Source: Halalkalibacter akibai JCM 9157 (lineage in GTDB: Bacteria; Bacillota; Bacilli; Bacillales; Bacillaceae_D). From it: a stretch of DNA of 60,684 nucleotides. Numbering within the stretch: the stretch's first letter is position 1; the number at the start of each line of letters is the position of its first letter. The notes under the pieces were generated by a model. It was not told the DNA's origin, did no database searches, and worked only from the letters and a program-made list of their open reading frames with translations. The position numbers were made by a program, and so were the translations under genes. This document shows positions 9,040-17,412 of the stretch, one piece after another. Location of the stretch: positions 1-60,684 of the forward strand of contig NZ_BAUV01000027.1 in the NCBI RefSeq assembly GCF_000513135.1, read 5' to 3'.

Positions 9040-9075
9040 AAAATAACCAGGCATAAACGGAAGGATGTGGTTGGA

Positions 9076-9453
9076 ATGGATCCAAGGATCTCTACCCACT
9101 TGATACAATCGCTTCCGAAACCTATTCAAAAAAGTGTAAATCAATCAAATAAAACGTCTTTTAATGACTATCTTAAAAATGAAATTCAAAGTCGAGCGCA
9201 ACTAAAGGTAAGTAAACATGCTGAACATCGCATGAGTACAAGAGGCATCGAAATTTCCGATGAAAAATGGTTGATCATTCAAGAAAAGGTGAAAGAAGCA
9301 AAACAAAAAGGAGTCACAGACTCGCTCGTAATAACAGATAATGCGGCTCTAGTTGTGAGTGCTAAAAATGATACGGTTGTTACTGTGTTAAATCGTGAAG
9401 AAGCTCAAGCACAAATTTTTACGAACATAAATGGAACTATACTAATTGATTAA
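9076..9453 (+). CDS. TIGR02530-type flagellar operon protein
   Basis: 125 aa. Resembles the small 'flagellar operon protein' family (TIGR02530) found between flgD and flgE in many Bacillota but, as far as I know, not in B. subtilis 168. Its core is KHAEHRMSTRGIEISDEKW near residues 42-60 followed by an alpha/beta domain ending FTNINGTILID. No signal peptide or membrane helix. Function not established; position suggests a role in hook assembly. The ATG at 9076 is 10 bases after GGAAGG; an in-frame GTG at 9067 is an alternative. Confidence 0.8.
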   Translation: MDPRISTHLIQSLPKPIQKSVNQSNKTSFNDYLKNEIQSRAQLKVSKHAEHRMSTRGIEISDEKWLIIQEKVKEAKQKGVTDSLVITDNAALVVSAKNDTVVTVLNREEAQAQIFTNINGTILID

Positions 9454-9512
9454 AGACTGGACCCGGTTTGGGAGGTCTTTAAGCTGTGGACTGATTGAAG
9501 CAGCTTTTATTT
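9453..9512 (+). repeat. Two adjacent inverted repeats before flgE
   Basis: AAAGAC (starting at 9453) pairs with GTCTTT ending near 9480 around an imperfect CCC/GGG core, and AAGCTG (9481-9486) pairs with CAGCTT (9501-9506) followed by TTATTTTG. They resemble weak terminators and may tune the level of hook protein mRNA. Neither is a strong intrinsic terminator. Confidence 0.4.
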
Positions 9513-9528
9513 TGAGGAGGATAAAGTA

Positions 9529-10452
9529 ATGTTACGTTCAATGTATTCAGGTATATCAGGCATGCAAAACATGCAAATTAAATTAGATACAATAGGTAAC
9601 AATATTGCCAATGTCAATACATTTGGATTTAAAAAAGGTCGTACAACTTTTAAAGACATGGTAAGCCAACAAATGGCTGGTGCTACTGGTCCTGGGCAAA
9701 ACCTTGGAGGAGTCAATGCTAGACAAGTTGGACTTGGGATGCAATTAGCTTCTATTGATACCATTCATACTCAAGGAAGTTTACAAAACACAAACAGAGA
9801 ATTAGATCTAGGGATTTCGGGTGACGGTTATTTTGTTGTAGGTACGACTAATGGAGCAGGTACTCCAACGGGCGTAGGTGATTTATCATTTACACGTGCT
9901 GGGAATTTCTATTTGGACCAAGAAGGTTTCATCGTTAACTCAGATGGTCTTTATTTAATGGGAGCAAGACCTGGTGCGGATGGAGCATTTACTGGAGTCG
10001 ATGCATTTACCGTGAATGAAAATAACTTTGGACGAATCAGAATACCCTCTGACGCACAAAGTTTCAGCATCGGAGCAGATGGTAAGGTCATGTTTATTAA
10101 TAATGACGGTCTACAAGTGGCTGGCCAAGTAGGTTTAGCTAAGTTCTCAAATAATGAGGGATTACAAAAAATCGGTAACAACCTTTATGCAGCGTCTGCT
10201 AACTCTGGGAATTTGCAAGGTGCGAATTTAACGCTAGGTAACTTTGAAGCACTAAATGCTTATATTTCTATTCCGCAATTTGGAGCAGCTGGAACAGGTT
10301 CGTTGGTTGCAGGAACACTTGAAATGTCAAACGTTGATCTATCTCAAGAATTTACTGAGATGATTGTTGCGCAACGTGGATTTCAAGCAAATACAAGAAT
10401 TATTACAACATCTGATGAAATTCTTCAAGAGCTAGTGAATCTTAAGCGTTAA
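9529..10452 (+). CDS. flgE: Flagellar hook protein FlgE
   Basis: 307 aa. FlgE builds the hook, the universal joint of the flagellum. N-terminal axial motif MYSGISGMQNMQIKLDTIGN with NNIANVNTFGFKKGR near residues 24-38, central D1 domain with the ISGDGYFVV motif near 92-100, and the conserved C-terminal helix SQEFTEMIVAQRGFQANTR. It is slightly longer than B. subtilis FlgE (once named FlgG in this position). Starts behind GAGGAGG. Position after flgD and before swrD supports hook protein rather than distal rod FlgG. Confidence 0.93.
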   Translation: MLRSMYSGISGMQNMQIKLDTIGNNIANVNTFGFKKGRTTFKDMVSQQMAGATGPGQNLGGVNARQVGLGMQLASIDTIHTQGSLQNTNRELDLGISGDGYFVVGTTNGAGTPTGVGDLSFTRAGNFYLDQEGFIVNSDGLYLMGARPGADGAFTGVDAFTVNENNFGRIRIPSDAQSFSIGADGKVMFINNDGLQVAGQVGLAKFSNNEGLQKIGNNLYAASANSGNLQGANLTLGNFEALNAYISIPQFGAAGTGSLVAGTLEMSNVDLSQEFTEMIVAQRGFQANTRIITTSDEILQELVNLKR

Positions 10453-10477
10453 TTATATTATCATATTTTAATTATTT

Positions 10478-10520
10478 GAGGAGGTTTGGGTTAGAGACCA
10501 GGACTCTAGCCCATTCATAT
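10478..10520 (+). promoter_or_regulatory. swrD leader: ribosome site separated from the ATG by a hairpin
   Basis: GAGGAGG (10478-10484) lies 36 bases before the ATG of swrD. Between them GGGTTAGAG (10488-10496) pairs with CTCTAGCCC (10504-10512), 9 bp with one G-U pair and a 7-base loop. Folding would bring the ribosome site to about 11 bases from the ATG at 10521. No other ribosome site is visible. An in-frame TTG at 10476 overlaps the ribosome site itself and is unlikely. Confidence 0.6.
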
Positions 10521-10733
10521 ATGATTGAACTCATCCGTTTAAATGGCCAACCATTCTTATTAAATGCTCTATTAATTGAACAAGTTGAAGCATTTCCCGA
10601 TACAACGATTACGTTAATGAACGGGAAAAAAATAGTTGTGCTTAATGATATACAGGAAATAAAAGCAATAATTAATGATCAATATAGTGAAATAGGACTT
10701 ATCGGAGTACAAAGAAAAGTGGAGGGGTCATGA
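10521..10733 (+). CDS. swrD: SwrD (FlbD family) flagellar motor power protein
   Basis: 70 aa. Small FlbD-family protein (MIELIRLNGQPFLLNALLIE start, then NGKKIVV). In B. subtilis SwrD (YlzI), in the same place between flgE and fliL, raises flagellar motor power and supports swarming. The ATG at 10521 matches homologue starts, although its ribosome site is bridged by a hairpin. Its stop overlaps the region before the fliL start, so the two are probably translationally coupled. Confidence 0.88.
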   Translation: MIELIRLNGQPFLLNALLIEQVEAFPDTTITLMNGKKIVVLNDIQEIKAIINDQYSEIGLIGVQRKVEGS

Positions 10734-11165
10734 TTGTTTAAAAATAAACTCGTTAGAATTATGCTAATTATTCTTGTTTCACTGACGTTAGTTGGTGTTG
10801 TGGCATTCGTGCTTGTAAAAAATTATACGAACCAACCTGACCCTGACGCTCCACCAACAATCGATGAGATCATTGCGCAATCATTTGATACCCAAGAAAT
10901 CACAACGAATTTACTATCCAATGATTTTGTAAGAGCTTCTTTTCGAATTCATGTTAATAATAAGGATGCACTAAGTGAAATTCAGAAAAGAGACTTTCAA
11001 GTTAATAATATTATTTTACGTGCTCTTTCTGGAAAGAGAGCAGGAGACTTAGCTGGTTCTGCAGGCATTGAAGCGTTTGAGGCAGATATAAAAGAAGAAA
11101 TTAATCAACTCATGCAAGAAGGCGAAGTTCTTAGGGTATATACAACTTCATGGGTTGTGCAATAA
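10734..11165 (+). CDS. fliL: Flagellar basal body-associated protein FliL
   Basis: 143 aa. Single membrane helix near residues 7-29 and a periplasmic domain; FliL surrounds the stators at the basal body. The C-terminal EEINQLMQEGEVLRVYTTSWVVQ-type ending matches the family. The start is a TTG at 10734, immediately after the swrD stop and 8 bases after GGAGGGG; the nearby ATG at 10730 opens only a three-codon frame. Confidence 0.92.
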   Translation: MFKNKLVRIMLIILVSLTLVGVVAFVLVKNYTNQPDPDAPPTIDEIIAQSFDTQEITTNLLSNDFVRASFRIHVNNKDALSEIQKRDFQVNNIILRALSGKRAGDLAGSAGIEAFEADIKEEINQLMQEGEVLRVYTTSWVVQ

Positions 11166-11199
11166 CAAGATTGTTTATTGGGATAGAGAGGTGAGGATC

Positions 11200-12192
11200 T
11201 TGGCTGACGTTTTATCACAGGGAGAAATAGATGCCCTGTTATCGGCTCTTTCTACTGGTGAAATGAATGCTGATGAACTCAAAAAAGAAGAAACGGAGAA
11301 AAAAATCAAAGTTTACGATTTTAAACGTGCTCTTCGTTTTTCTAAAGATCAAATCAGAAGTTTATCAAGAATACATGAAAATTTTGCGCGGTTACTTACT
11401 ACTTATTTTTCGGCTCAACTTCGTACTTATGTACAAATTGCAGTCACTTCAGTAGACCAACTTCCATATGAGGAGTTTATAAGGTCTATTCCGAAAATGA
11501 CAATATTAAACGTGTTTGAGCCTTATCCTCTGGATGGTCGATTGTTAATGGAGGTCAACCCTAATATCGCCTACGCGATGCTTGATCGTTTATTAGGAGG
11601 AAAGGGTATAAGTATCAATAAAGTAGAGAATTTAACTGAAATTGAAACACGGATCATGTCACAATTATTTCAGCGCACGTTAGATAGCTTCCAGGAGGCT
11701 TGGAGCTCAATTATTGAGCTAGATCCTGTTATGGAAGATTTAGAGGTTAACCCTCAATTTTTGCAGATGGTATCTCCAAATGAAACAGTGGTTGTTATTT
11801 CTTTATCAACGACCATTGCAGAAACATCTGGAATGATCAATATTTGTTTACCGCACGTTGTGTTAGAAGAAATTTTACCTAAGTTGTCTATCCATTATTG
11901 GATGCAGGAAAAGAAAAAGCAAAGACAGCCTGATGAAATAGATAAGCTTGAACAAAAAATTAGAAAAGCACCACTACTTGTACAAGCAGAACTTGGAAGA
12001 TCAGAAATTACTATTCAGGAATTTCTGCATCTAGGTGTGGGAGATGTCATTGAATTAAATCAGCGAATTGACGATCCTCTGTCAATAACAGTTGGTGGGG
12101 AACATAAATTTAATGCACAACCTGGAAAAATGAAGAATCAAATTGCTGTCCAAGTGACAGAAATTGTTGAGGAGGCAGAAGATAATGAGTGA
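11200..12192 (+). CDS. fliM: Flagellar motor switch protein FliM
   Basis: 330 aa. C-ring protein that receives CheY~P. The CheY-binding N-terminal peptide LSQGEIDALLSAL is at residues 5-17, the middle domain follows and the C-terminal SpoA domain (PLLVQAELGRSEITIQEFLHL) is near 265-285. Start is the TTG at 11200 behind GAGGTGAGG; the longer frame from 11155 overlaps fliL and does not match homologues. It overlaps fliY by 8 bases. Confidence 0.96.
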   Translation: MADVLSQGEIDALLSALSTGEMNADELKKEETEKKIKVYDFKRALRFSKDQIRSLSRIHENFARLLTTYFSAQLRTYVQIAVTSVDQLPYEEFIRSIPKMTILNVFEPYPLDGRLLMEVNPNIAYAMLDRLLGGKGISINKVENLTEIETRIMSQLFQRTLDSFQEAWSSIIELDPVMEDLEVNPQFLQMVSPNETVVVISLSTTIAETSGMINICLPHVVLEEILPKLSIHYWMQEKKKQRQPDEIDKLEQKIRKAPLLVQAELGRSEITIQEFLHLGVGDVIELNQRIDDPLSITVGGEHKFNAQPGKMKNQIAVQVTEIVEEAEDNE

Positions 12193-13393
12193 TGGAATGC
12201 TTTCCCAAGATGAGATCAATGCTTTGCTAGCAGGTGTCACTGGTGGAGATGATGACGAGCAAGAAGTAAAAGAAGAAAAAGAGGTATTAAACCTTTCAGA
12301 TTATATTTCTGATATTGAGCAAGATGCTCTTGGAGAAATAGGAAATATATCATTTGGAAGTGCAGCTACAGCATTATCGACTTTATTAAATCAAAAAGTG
12401 GATATCACAACACCATCACTTTCTCTTATTACAAGGCAAGATCTAGAAGGAGAATTTCCACAACCCCATGTAGCTGTTCATGTTGAATATACAGAGGGCT
12501 TTGAAGGAATGAATTTACTTGTCATTAAAACAACTGATGCTGCAATTATCGCCGATTTAATGCTTGGAGGAGATGGGATTAACCCATCATTAGATTTAAG
12601 TGAGATGCATGTAAGTGCAGTTCAGGAAGCGATGAATCAGATGATGGGATCTGCATCAACGTCAATGTCGACTATTTTTAATAAAAAAGTTGATATTTCT
12701 CCTCCAGGTATCGATTTAATGGATATTAAAAATGATCAAGGCACTTCTAATTTGCCAGCTGACAGTATTTTAGTTAATATTTCATTTCGCTTAAAAGTAG
12801 GCGATTTAATTGATTCATCTATTATGCAGCTAGTAACGGTTTCATTCGCAAAAGATTTAGTAAATGAGTTGATGAACCCAAGTGGCGTTGAAGAAGAAAT
12901 TCCAACTTACGTTGAAGAACCACAGAAACTTCAAGAACAAGTAGAACAACCGATTGAAAGAAGCGTACCACAACCTAGCAACCACAACAGTATGAATGAA
13001 GTTTCCAAAGCACCGTATGAACAACGTGGTCAGCAACATTTGGGACATATGTCAACATTTAGTCAACGAGATGTTGATGTTCAACCAGCTGCTTTTTCGA
13101 CATTTGATAGTCCACAGTTGAATCAAGTAGAATCTAATAATTTAAATATGTTACTCGATATTCCGCTTCAAGTAACGGTGGAGTTAGGACGTACAAAGCG
13201 TTCGATCAAGGAAATTCTTGAATTTACTCAAGGGTCAATTATTGAGTTGGATAAGCTTGCAGGAGAACCAGTAGACATATTAGTAAACCAAAAGCTAATT
13301 GCTAAAGGTGAAGTTGTTGTGATTGACGAAAACTTCGGCGTACGTGTTACCGATATTGTCAGTCAAGAAGATCGGATTCGGAATCTGAAATAG
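12185..13393 (+). CDS. fliY: Flagellar motor switch phosphatase FliY
   Basis: 402 aa. Dephosphorylates CheY~P at the switch and supplies the FliN-like part of the C ring. N-terminal CheY-binding peptide LSQDEINALLAG (residues 5-16); two CheC-type phosphatase sites (ALGEIGNISFGSAATALS near 50 and AVQEAMNQMMGSASTSMS near 150); a Pro/Gln-rich linker about 240-320; C-terminal FliN/SpoA domain (PLQVTVELGRTKRSIKEIL). ATG at 12185 behind GAGGAGG. Both catalytic E-x2-N motifs are intact. Confidence 0.96.
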   Translation: MSDGMLSQDEINALLAGVTGGDDDEQEVKEEKEVLNLSDYISDIEQDALGEIGNISFGSAATALSTLLNQKVDITTPSLSLITRQDLEGEFPQPHVAVHVEYTEGFEGMNLLVIKTTDAAIIADLMLGGDGINPSLDLSEMHVSAVQEAMNQMMGSASTSMSTIFNKKVDISPPGIDLMDIKNDQGTSNLPADSILVNISFRLKVGDLIDSSIMQLVTVSFAKDLVNELMNPSGVEEEIPTYVEEPQKLQEQVEQPIERSVPQPSNHNSMNEVSKAPYEQRGQQHLGHMSTFSQRDVDVQPAAFSTFDSPQLNQVESNNLNMLLDIPLQVTVELGRTKRSIKEILEFTQGSIIELDKLAGEPVDILVNQKLIAKGEVVVIDENFGVRVTDIVSQEDRIRNLK

Positions 13394-13406
13394 GTGGTGA
13401 AATGAT

Positions 13407-13769
13407 TTGTCTACACGAGTGTTAATTGTTGATGATGCAGCTTTTATGAGAATGATGATTAAAGATATATTATCGAAAAATGGGTTTGATGTAGTTGGAG
13501 AAGCTAATGATGGAGCTCAAGCCGTTGAAAAATATAAGGAATTACAACCAGATCTTGTCACAATGGATATAACAATGCCAGAAAAAGACGGAATATCAGC
13601 ATTAAAGGAAATTAAAGCCATTGACCCTAGTGCTAAGATAATAATGTGTTCAGCGATGGGACAGCAGGCGATGGTTATAGATGCTATCCAAGCTGGCGCG
13701 AGAGACTTTATAGTAAAACCATTCCAAGCTGATCGTGTACTAGAAGCAATAAAAAAAGCAATTACTTAA
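13407..13769 (+). CDS. cheY: Chemotaxis response regulator CheY
   Basis: 120 aa single receiver domain. CheY~P binds FliM/FliY; in Bacillus it promotes counterclockwise smooth swimming. Acidic pocket DDAAF (residues 9-13), phospho-acceptor Asp in LVTMDITMPEKDG (Asp about 54), the conserved Ser/Thr in CSAMGQQ and Lys in FIVKPF are all present. TTG start at 13407 behind GGTGGTG. Its kinase CheA is not encoded in this cluster. Confidence 0.96.
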   Translation: MSTRVLIVDDAAFMRMMIKDILSKNGFDVVGEANDGAQAVEKYKELQPDLVTMDITMPEKDGISALKEIKAIDPSAKIIMCSAMGQQAMVIDAIQAGARDFIVKPFQADRVLEAIKKAIT

Positions 13770-13800
13770 ACATATAAACAAAGTGGAGGGCTAATCATCT

Positions 13801-14520
13801 ATGCGCATGCGATTACTAATAATAGCTCTATTCTCAAGCACTTTACTAGGATTGCAGCAACCTGTAGTAGCAGATACGACAGATGAAAATCGTAGGGTAT
13901 CTGAAACATTACTTGGAAATGAATCTAGAGACGAATCAGAAACAGAAGTAATTGTCGAAGAGTCTCCTAATGCTACGGATGCTAACGAATCCAATGCACC
14001 TGCTGATATCATTCCAGAGCAGAATACATTTTTAATCTTTGCCCAGATGATTAGTGCCTTGGCTCTTGTGATTGTTCTTATTTACCTGCTACTTCGTTTT
14101 GTAAATAAACGGTCACAGACTTTCAGATCATCACAAGTACTTCAAAATATCGGCGGGGTACCACTTGGGGCGAACCGTTCTGTACAACTGGTAAAAGTTG
14201 GCGATAGACTGTTGGTAGTAGGTGTTGGTGAGACGATACAGTTGCTTAGAGAAATAGAAGATAAACAGGAAATTGAAAAGTTACTTAATCAACAACAGGA
14301 ACAATTTGAGCAATTTGAGCAGCCCATTACGAAAGTAGTCAAACTACTAAGCAATGTAACTGCTAAAAAAGCAAATTCAAATAATCAATCGAACGTTAAC
14401 AATGGATTAAAAGCAAAAACAGAGCAAGACGATTTCAAAAAACTGCTTTCAAACCAACTAAAAGATCTTTCTAAGTCACAGAAGAAAGTACATGATGCAG
14501 TAAGGGAGCGTGAGGAATAA
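13801..14520 (+). CDS. fliO: Flagellar export component FliO (FliZ)
   Basis: 239 aa. Signal-peptide-like N-terminus (residues 1-22), an acidic Asn/Ser/Glu-rich external segment, a membrane helix near 77-100 and a cytoplasmic FliO domain (VLQNIGGVPLGANRSVQLVKVGDRLLVVG). FliO helps assemble the FliP-FliQ-FliR gate. Known as FliZ in B. subtilis. Its stop TAA overlaps the ATG of fliP by one base. Confidence 0.9.
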   Translation: MRMRLLIIALFSSTLLGLQQPVVADTTDENRRVSETLLGNESRDESETEVIVEESPNATDANESNAPADIIPEQNTFLIFAQMISALALVIVLIYLLLRFVNKRSQTFRSSQVLQNIGGVPLGANRSVQLVKVGDRLLVVGVGETIQLLREIEDKQEIEKLLNQQQEQFEQFEQPITKVVKLLSNVTAKKANSNNQSNVNNGLKAKTEQDDFKKLLSNQLKDLSKSQKKVHDAVREREE

Positions 14521-15224
14521 TGTTAGATTTTCTCGTTATCTCAGCTATAACAACTCTCCCGGGAATTGACTTGGACATGTTTAATGATGAACCGGCTAAT
14601 GTTGCAACAACGATTCAATTACTTCTATTACTAACCGTTCTATCTCTGGCTCCATCTATTTTAATTTTAATGACCAGTTTTACAAGAATTGTAATTGTAC
14701 TATCCTTTGTGAGACAAGGATTAGCGACACAGTCTATGCCACCCAACCAGGTTCTTATAGGCTTGGCTCTTTTCCTTACTTTCTTTATTATGGCACCAAT
14801 TTTTGCGGAAATTAATGAGACTGCACTCACACCTTTTATAAATGAAGAAATTGATCAAGAAGAGGCCTTTTATTTAGCTACTGTTCCGATAAAAGAGTTT
14901 ATGGCTAAGCATACACGCGAAAAAGATCTGGCTTTATTTATGGGTTATGCAGGTTTAGATCGACCTGAAACACTGGATGATATCCCATTAACAGCCCTGG
15001 TGCCTGCGTTTGCTATTAGTGAGTTGAAAACAGCTTTTCAGATTGGATTTTTAATCTTTATTCCATTCTTAGTAATCGACATGATTGTAGCAAGTGTATT
15101 AATGTCTATGGGGATGATGATGCTACCTCCTGTAATGATTGCATTACCATTTAAAATATTGTTATTTGTTTTAGTGGATGGTTGGTATTTAATTGTTCAA
15201 TCATTACTTCTTAGCTTTAATTAA
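14520..15224 (+). CDS. fliP: Flagellar export gate protein FliP
   Basis: 234 aa with four membrane segments. FliP forms, with FliQ and FliR, the core of the type III export gate. Conserved stretches TSFTRIVIVLSFVRQGL, MPPNQVLIGLALFLTFFIM and IPFLVIDMIVASVLMSMGM are near-identical to the family. ATG shares its first base with the fliO stop, so translation is coupled. Confidence 0.97.
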   Translation: MLDFLVISAITTLPGIDLDMFNDEPANVATTIQLLLLLTVLSLAPSILILMTSFTRIVIVLSFVRQGLATQSMPPNQVLIGLALFLTFFIMAPIFAEINETALTPFINEEIDQEEAFYLATVPIKEFMAKHTREKDLALFMGYAGLDRPETLDDIPLTALVPAFAISELKTAFQIGFLIFIPFLVIDMIVASVLMSMGMMMLPPVMIALPFKILLFVLVDGWYLIVQSLLLSFN

Positions 15225-15238
15225 AGGAGGGAAAGAGA

Positions 15239-15508
15239 ATGAGTCCTGAGTTTGTTATTAACATGGCGGAAAACGGTATTTGGACGGTGTTACTGGTTGC
15301 GGGACCACTTTTGATAATAGCGTTAGGTCTTGGTTTGTTAGTTAGTATTTTCCAGGCTACTACTCAAATTCAAGAGCAAACACTAGCTTTTATTCCTAAG
15401 ATTGTAGGTGTCTTTGTGGCTATGATTGTATTTGGTCCTTGGATGCTTTCGAACGTGACGAATTTTGCTCATCAAATTTTCAGTAATCTTCATAGGTTTA
15501 TTGGTTAA
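15239..15508 (+). CDS. fliQ: Flagellar export gate protein FliQ
   Basis: 89 aa with two membrane helices (about 14-36 and 53-73). Gate subunit of the flagellar export apparatus. The motif FQATTQIQEQTLAFIPKI near residues 38-55 is the FliQ signature. Starts behind AAAGGAGGG; its last base is shared with the fliR ATG. Confidence 0.96.
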   Translation: MSPEFVINMAENGIWTVLLVAGPLLIIALGLGLLVSIFQATTQIQEQTLAFIPKIVGVFVAMIVFGPWMLSNVTNFAHQIFSNLHRFIG

Positions 15509-16284
15509 TGTTAGATTTTATAAATGTGTTTCCTGCTTTTTTGCTAGTGTTTGTTCGAGTTTTAGCGTTTTTTGCAGTCCTACCCATTTATGCACACCGC
15601 ACGATTCCGAACCAGTTGAAAATCGGTTTAGCACTCTTTTTAGCTTATATTATGGTGTTCACACTTGACTCACCTATCATTGTAATAGATGGATTGTATT
15701 ACTTTCTAATCATTAAAGAAGCGTTAGTTGGATTGTTAGTGGGTTTAATTGCGGCTATTCTTTTGTACGCTATACAAGTCGCTGGAGGGTTTATTGATTA
15801 TAGTATGGGCTTTATGATTGCGAACGTTGTAGATCCTCAAACAGGTGCACAAACACCATTGACAGGAAGCTATTTATATACATTTGCTTTATTATTTCTC
15901 TTACTTGTAAATGGTCACCATCTGCTTATGGATGGGATTTATTATAGTTATCAGTTTGTTCCTATGGAACAGATCTTTCTGCCTTTAGGACAAGAGAATA
16001 TTATTCAATTTGCTGCAACGACGTTTAATGCGATGTTTATCATTGCGTTTCAGATGGCTTTACCGATAGTCGGGTCTTTATTTTTAGTTGATGTAGGTCT
16101 TGGTATGTTTTCTAGGGCTGTTCCGCAGATGAATGTCTTTGTTGTCGGTATGCCACTAAAGATTTTAGTGGGCCTATTATTATTAACGGTATTTATGAGT
16201 GTATTCTTTATGGTTGCGCAAAAATTATTTGATCAAATGATTCTTGCGATGAGAACTTTATTGCAGCTACTGGGGGGTGCTTAG
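15508..16284 (+). CDS. fliR: Flagellar export gate protein FliR
   Basis: 258 aa polytopic membrane protein with about six helices; single FliR subunit in each export gate. Conserved FVRVLAFFAVLPIY near the N-terminus and the GFMIANVVDPQTGAQTPLTG loop near 100-120 identify it. ATG overlaps the fliQ stop by one base. Its end carries the ribosome site (GGGGGG) of flhB. Confidence 0.96.
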   Translation: MLDFINVFPAFLLVFVRVLAFFAVLPIYAHRTIPNQLKIGLALFLAYIMVFTLDSPIIVIDGLYYFLIIKEALVGLLVGLIAAILLYAIQVAGGFIDYSMGFMIANVVDPQTGAQTPLTGSYLYTFALLFLLLVNGHHLLMDGIYYSYQFVPMEQIFLPLGQENIIQFAATTFNAMFIIAFQMALPIVGSLFLVDVGLGMFSRAVPQMNVFVVGMPLKILVGLLLLTVFMSVFFMVAQKLFDQMILAMRTLLQLLGGA

Positions 16285-16285
16285 A

Positions 16286-17380
16286 TTGAGTCAATTAAAG
16301 GTAAAAGTTAATCTTCAGTTTTTCGCTGAAGAAAAAACTGAAAAAGCAACCCCAAAAAAGCGGCAAGATACGCGAAAAAAAGGGCAGGTAGCTAAAAGTA
16401 CAGATATAAACACAGCGATTATTTTATTGTTAGTGTTTTTATTTTTATGGCTTTTTGGTGGAATGATGGGAAGTACCCTTATAAACCTTTTGAAGCACAC
16501 ATTTCAGACTTATTTATTGATGGATATTACTGAAGCGAATTTTGCTGCTTTATTTATAGAACTCATTTTAGAAGCTGCTCTTGTCTTACTTCCAGTGATG
16601 GTTATAGCGCTATTTGCAGGTTTGGCTGCAAGTTATATGCAAGTCGGTGTGTTATTTGCTCCAGAAGCAATCAAAATGAAATTATCTAAGTTGGATCCAA
16701 TAAAGGGAGCAAAACGAATTTTTTCTGTAAGAGCGCTAGTTGAGTTAGTAAAGTCCCTCCTGAAAATAAGTCTAGCCGGGTTGGTGGTGTTTATCATTAT
16801 CTGGTATAGCCTTGAGGATGTTATGCTCTTGTCTCAAAAAAATGTTGCAGATGGGTTTTTTATCATTGCCCAGCTTGTTGTGGTATTAGGGGTTTCGGTA
16901 GCACTTCTTTTATTAGTTTTATCAATTCCTGACTATCTTTATCAAAAATATGATCATGAAAAACAAATGAGAATGTCTAAAAAGGATATAAAAGATGAAC
17001 ATAAAAACATGGAAGGAGATCCAAGGATTAAATCAAAACGTAAGCAAAAACAAATGGAAATGGCGATGCAACGAATGATGCAAGAAGTACCAAAAGCCGA
17101 TGTTGTTATAACAAACCCAACGCATTTCGCAGTTGCACTGCGTTACGATGAAGAAAAAGCCGATGCTCCATTTGTAGTTGCAAAGGGTGTTGATTTTATG
17201 GCTCAAAAAATAAAAGGTATTGCCGCAGAACACAATGTCATAATGGTTGAAAATAGACCTTTAGCACGAGCGTTATATGCTCAAGCAGATATTGGTGATC
17301 AAGTACCTGAAGATTTATTTAAGGCAGTTGCAGAAGTTCTTGCGTATGTATATAGATTAAAAAATAAACAAGTTAATTAA
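16286..17380 (+). CDS. flhB: Flagellar export substrate-specificity protein FlhB
   Basis: 364 aa. Four-helix membrane domain plus a cytoplasmic domain that autocleaves at NPTH (ITNPTHFAVALRY near residue 270), changing export from rod/hook to filament. N-terminal LQFFAEEKTEKATPKKR is the family signature. TTG at 16286 behind GGGGGGTG is preferred over GTG at 16277, which lacks a ribosome site. Confidence 0.96.
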   Translation: MSQLKVKVNLQFFAEEKTEKATPKKRQDTRKKGQVAKSTDINTAIILLLVFLFLWLFGGMMGSTLINLLKHTFQTYLLMDITEANFAALFIELILEAALVLLPVMVIALFAGLAASYMQVGVLFAPEAIKMKLSKLDPIKGAKRIFSVRALVELVKSLLKISLAGLVVFIIIWYSLEDVMLLSQKNVADGFFIIAQLVVVLGVSVALLLLVLSIPDYLYQKYDHEKQMRMSKKDIKDEHKNMEGDPRIKSKRKQKQMEMAMQRMMQEVPKADVVITNPTHFAVALRYDEEKADAPFVVAKGVDFMAQKIKGIAAEHNVIMVENRPLARALYAQADIGDQVPEDLFKAVAEVLAYVYRLKNKQVN

Positions 17381-17412
17381 AATAAATGCCTATTAGTTAG
17401 GAGAGAAGTTGA

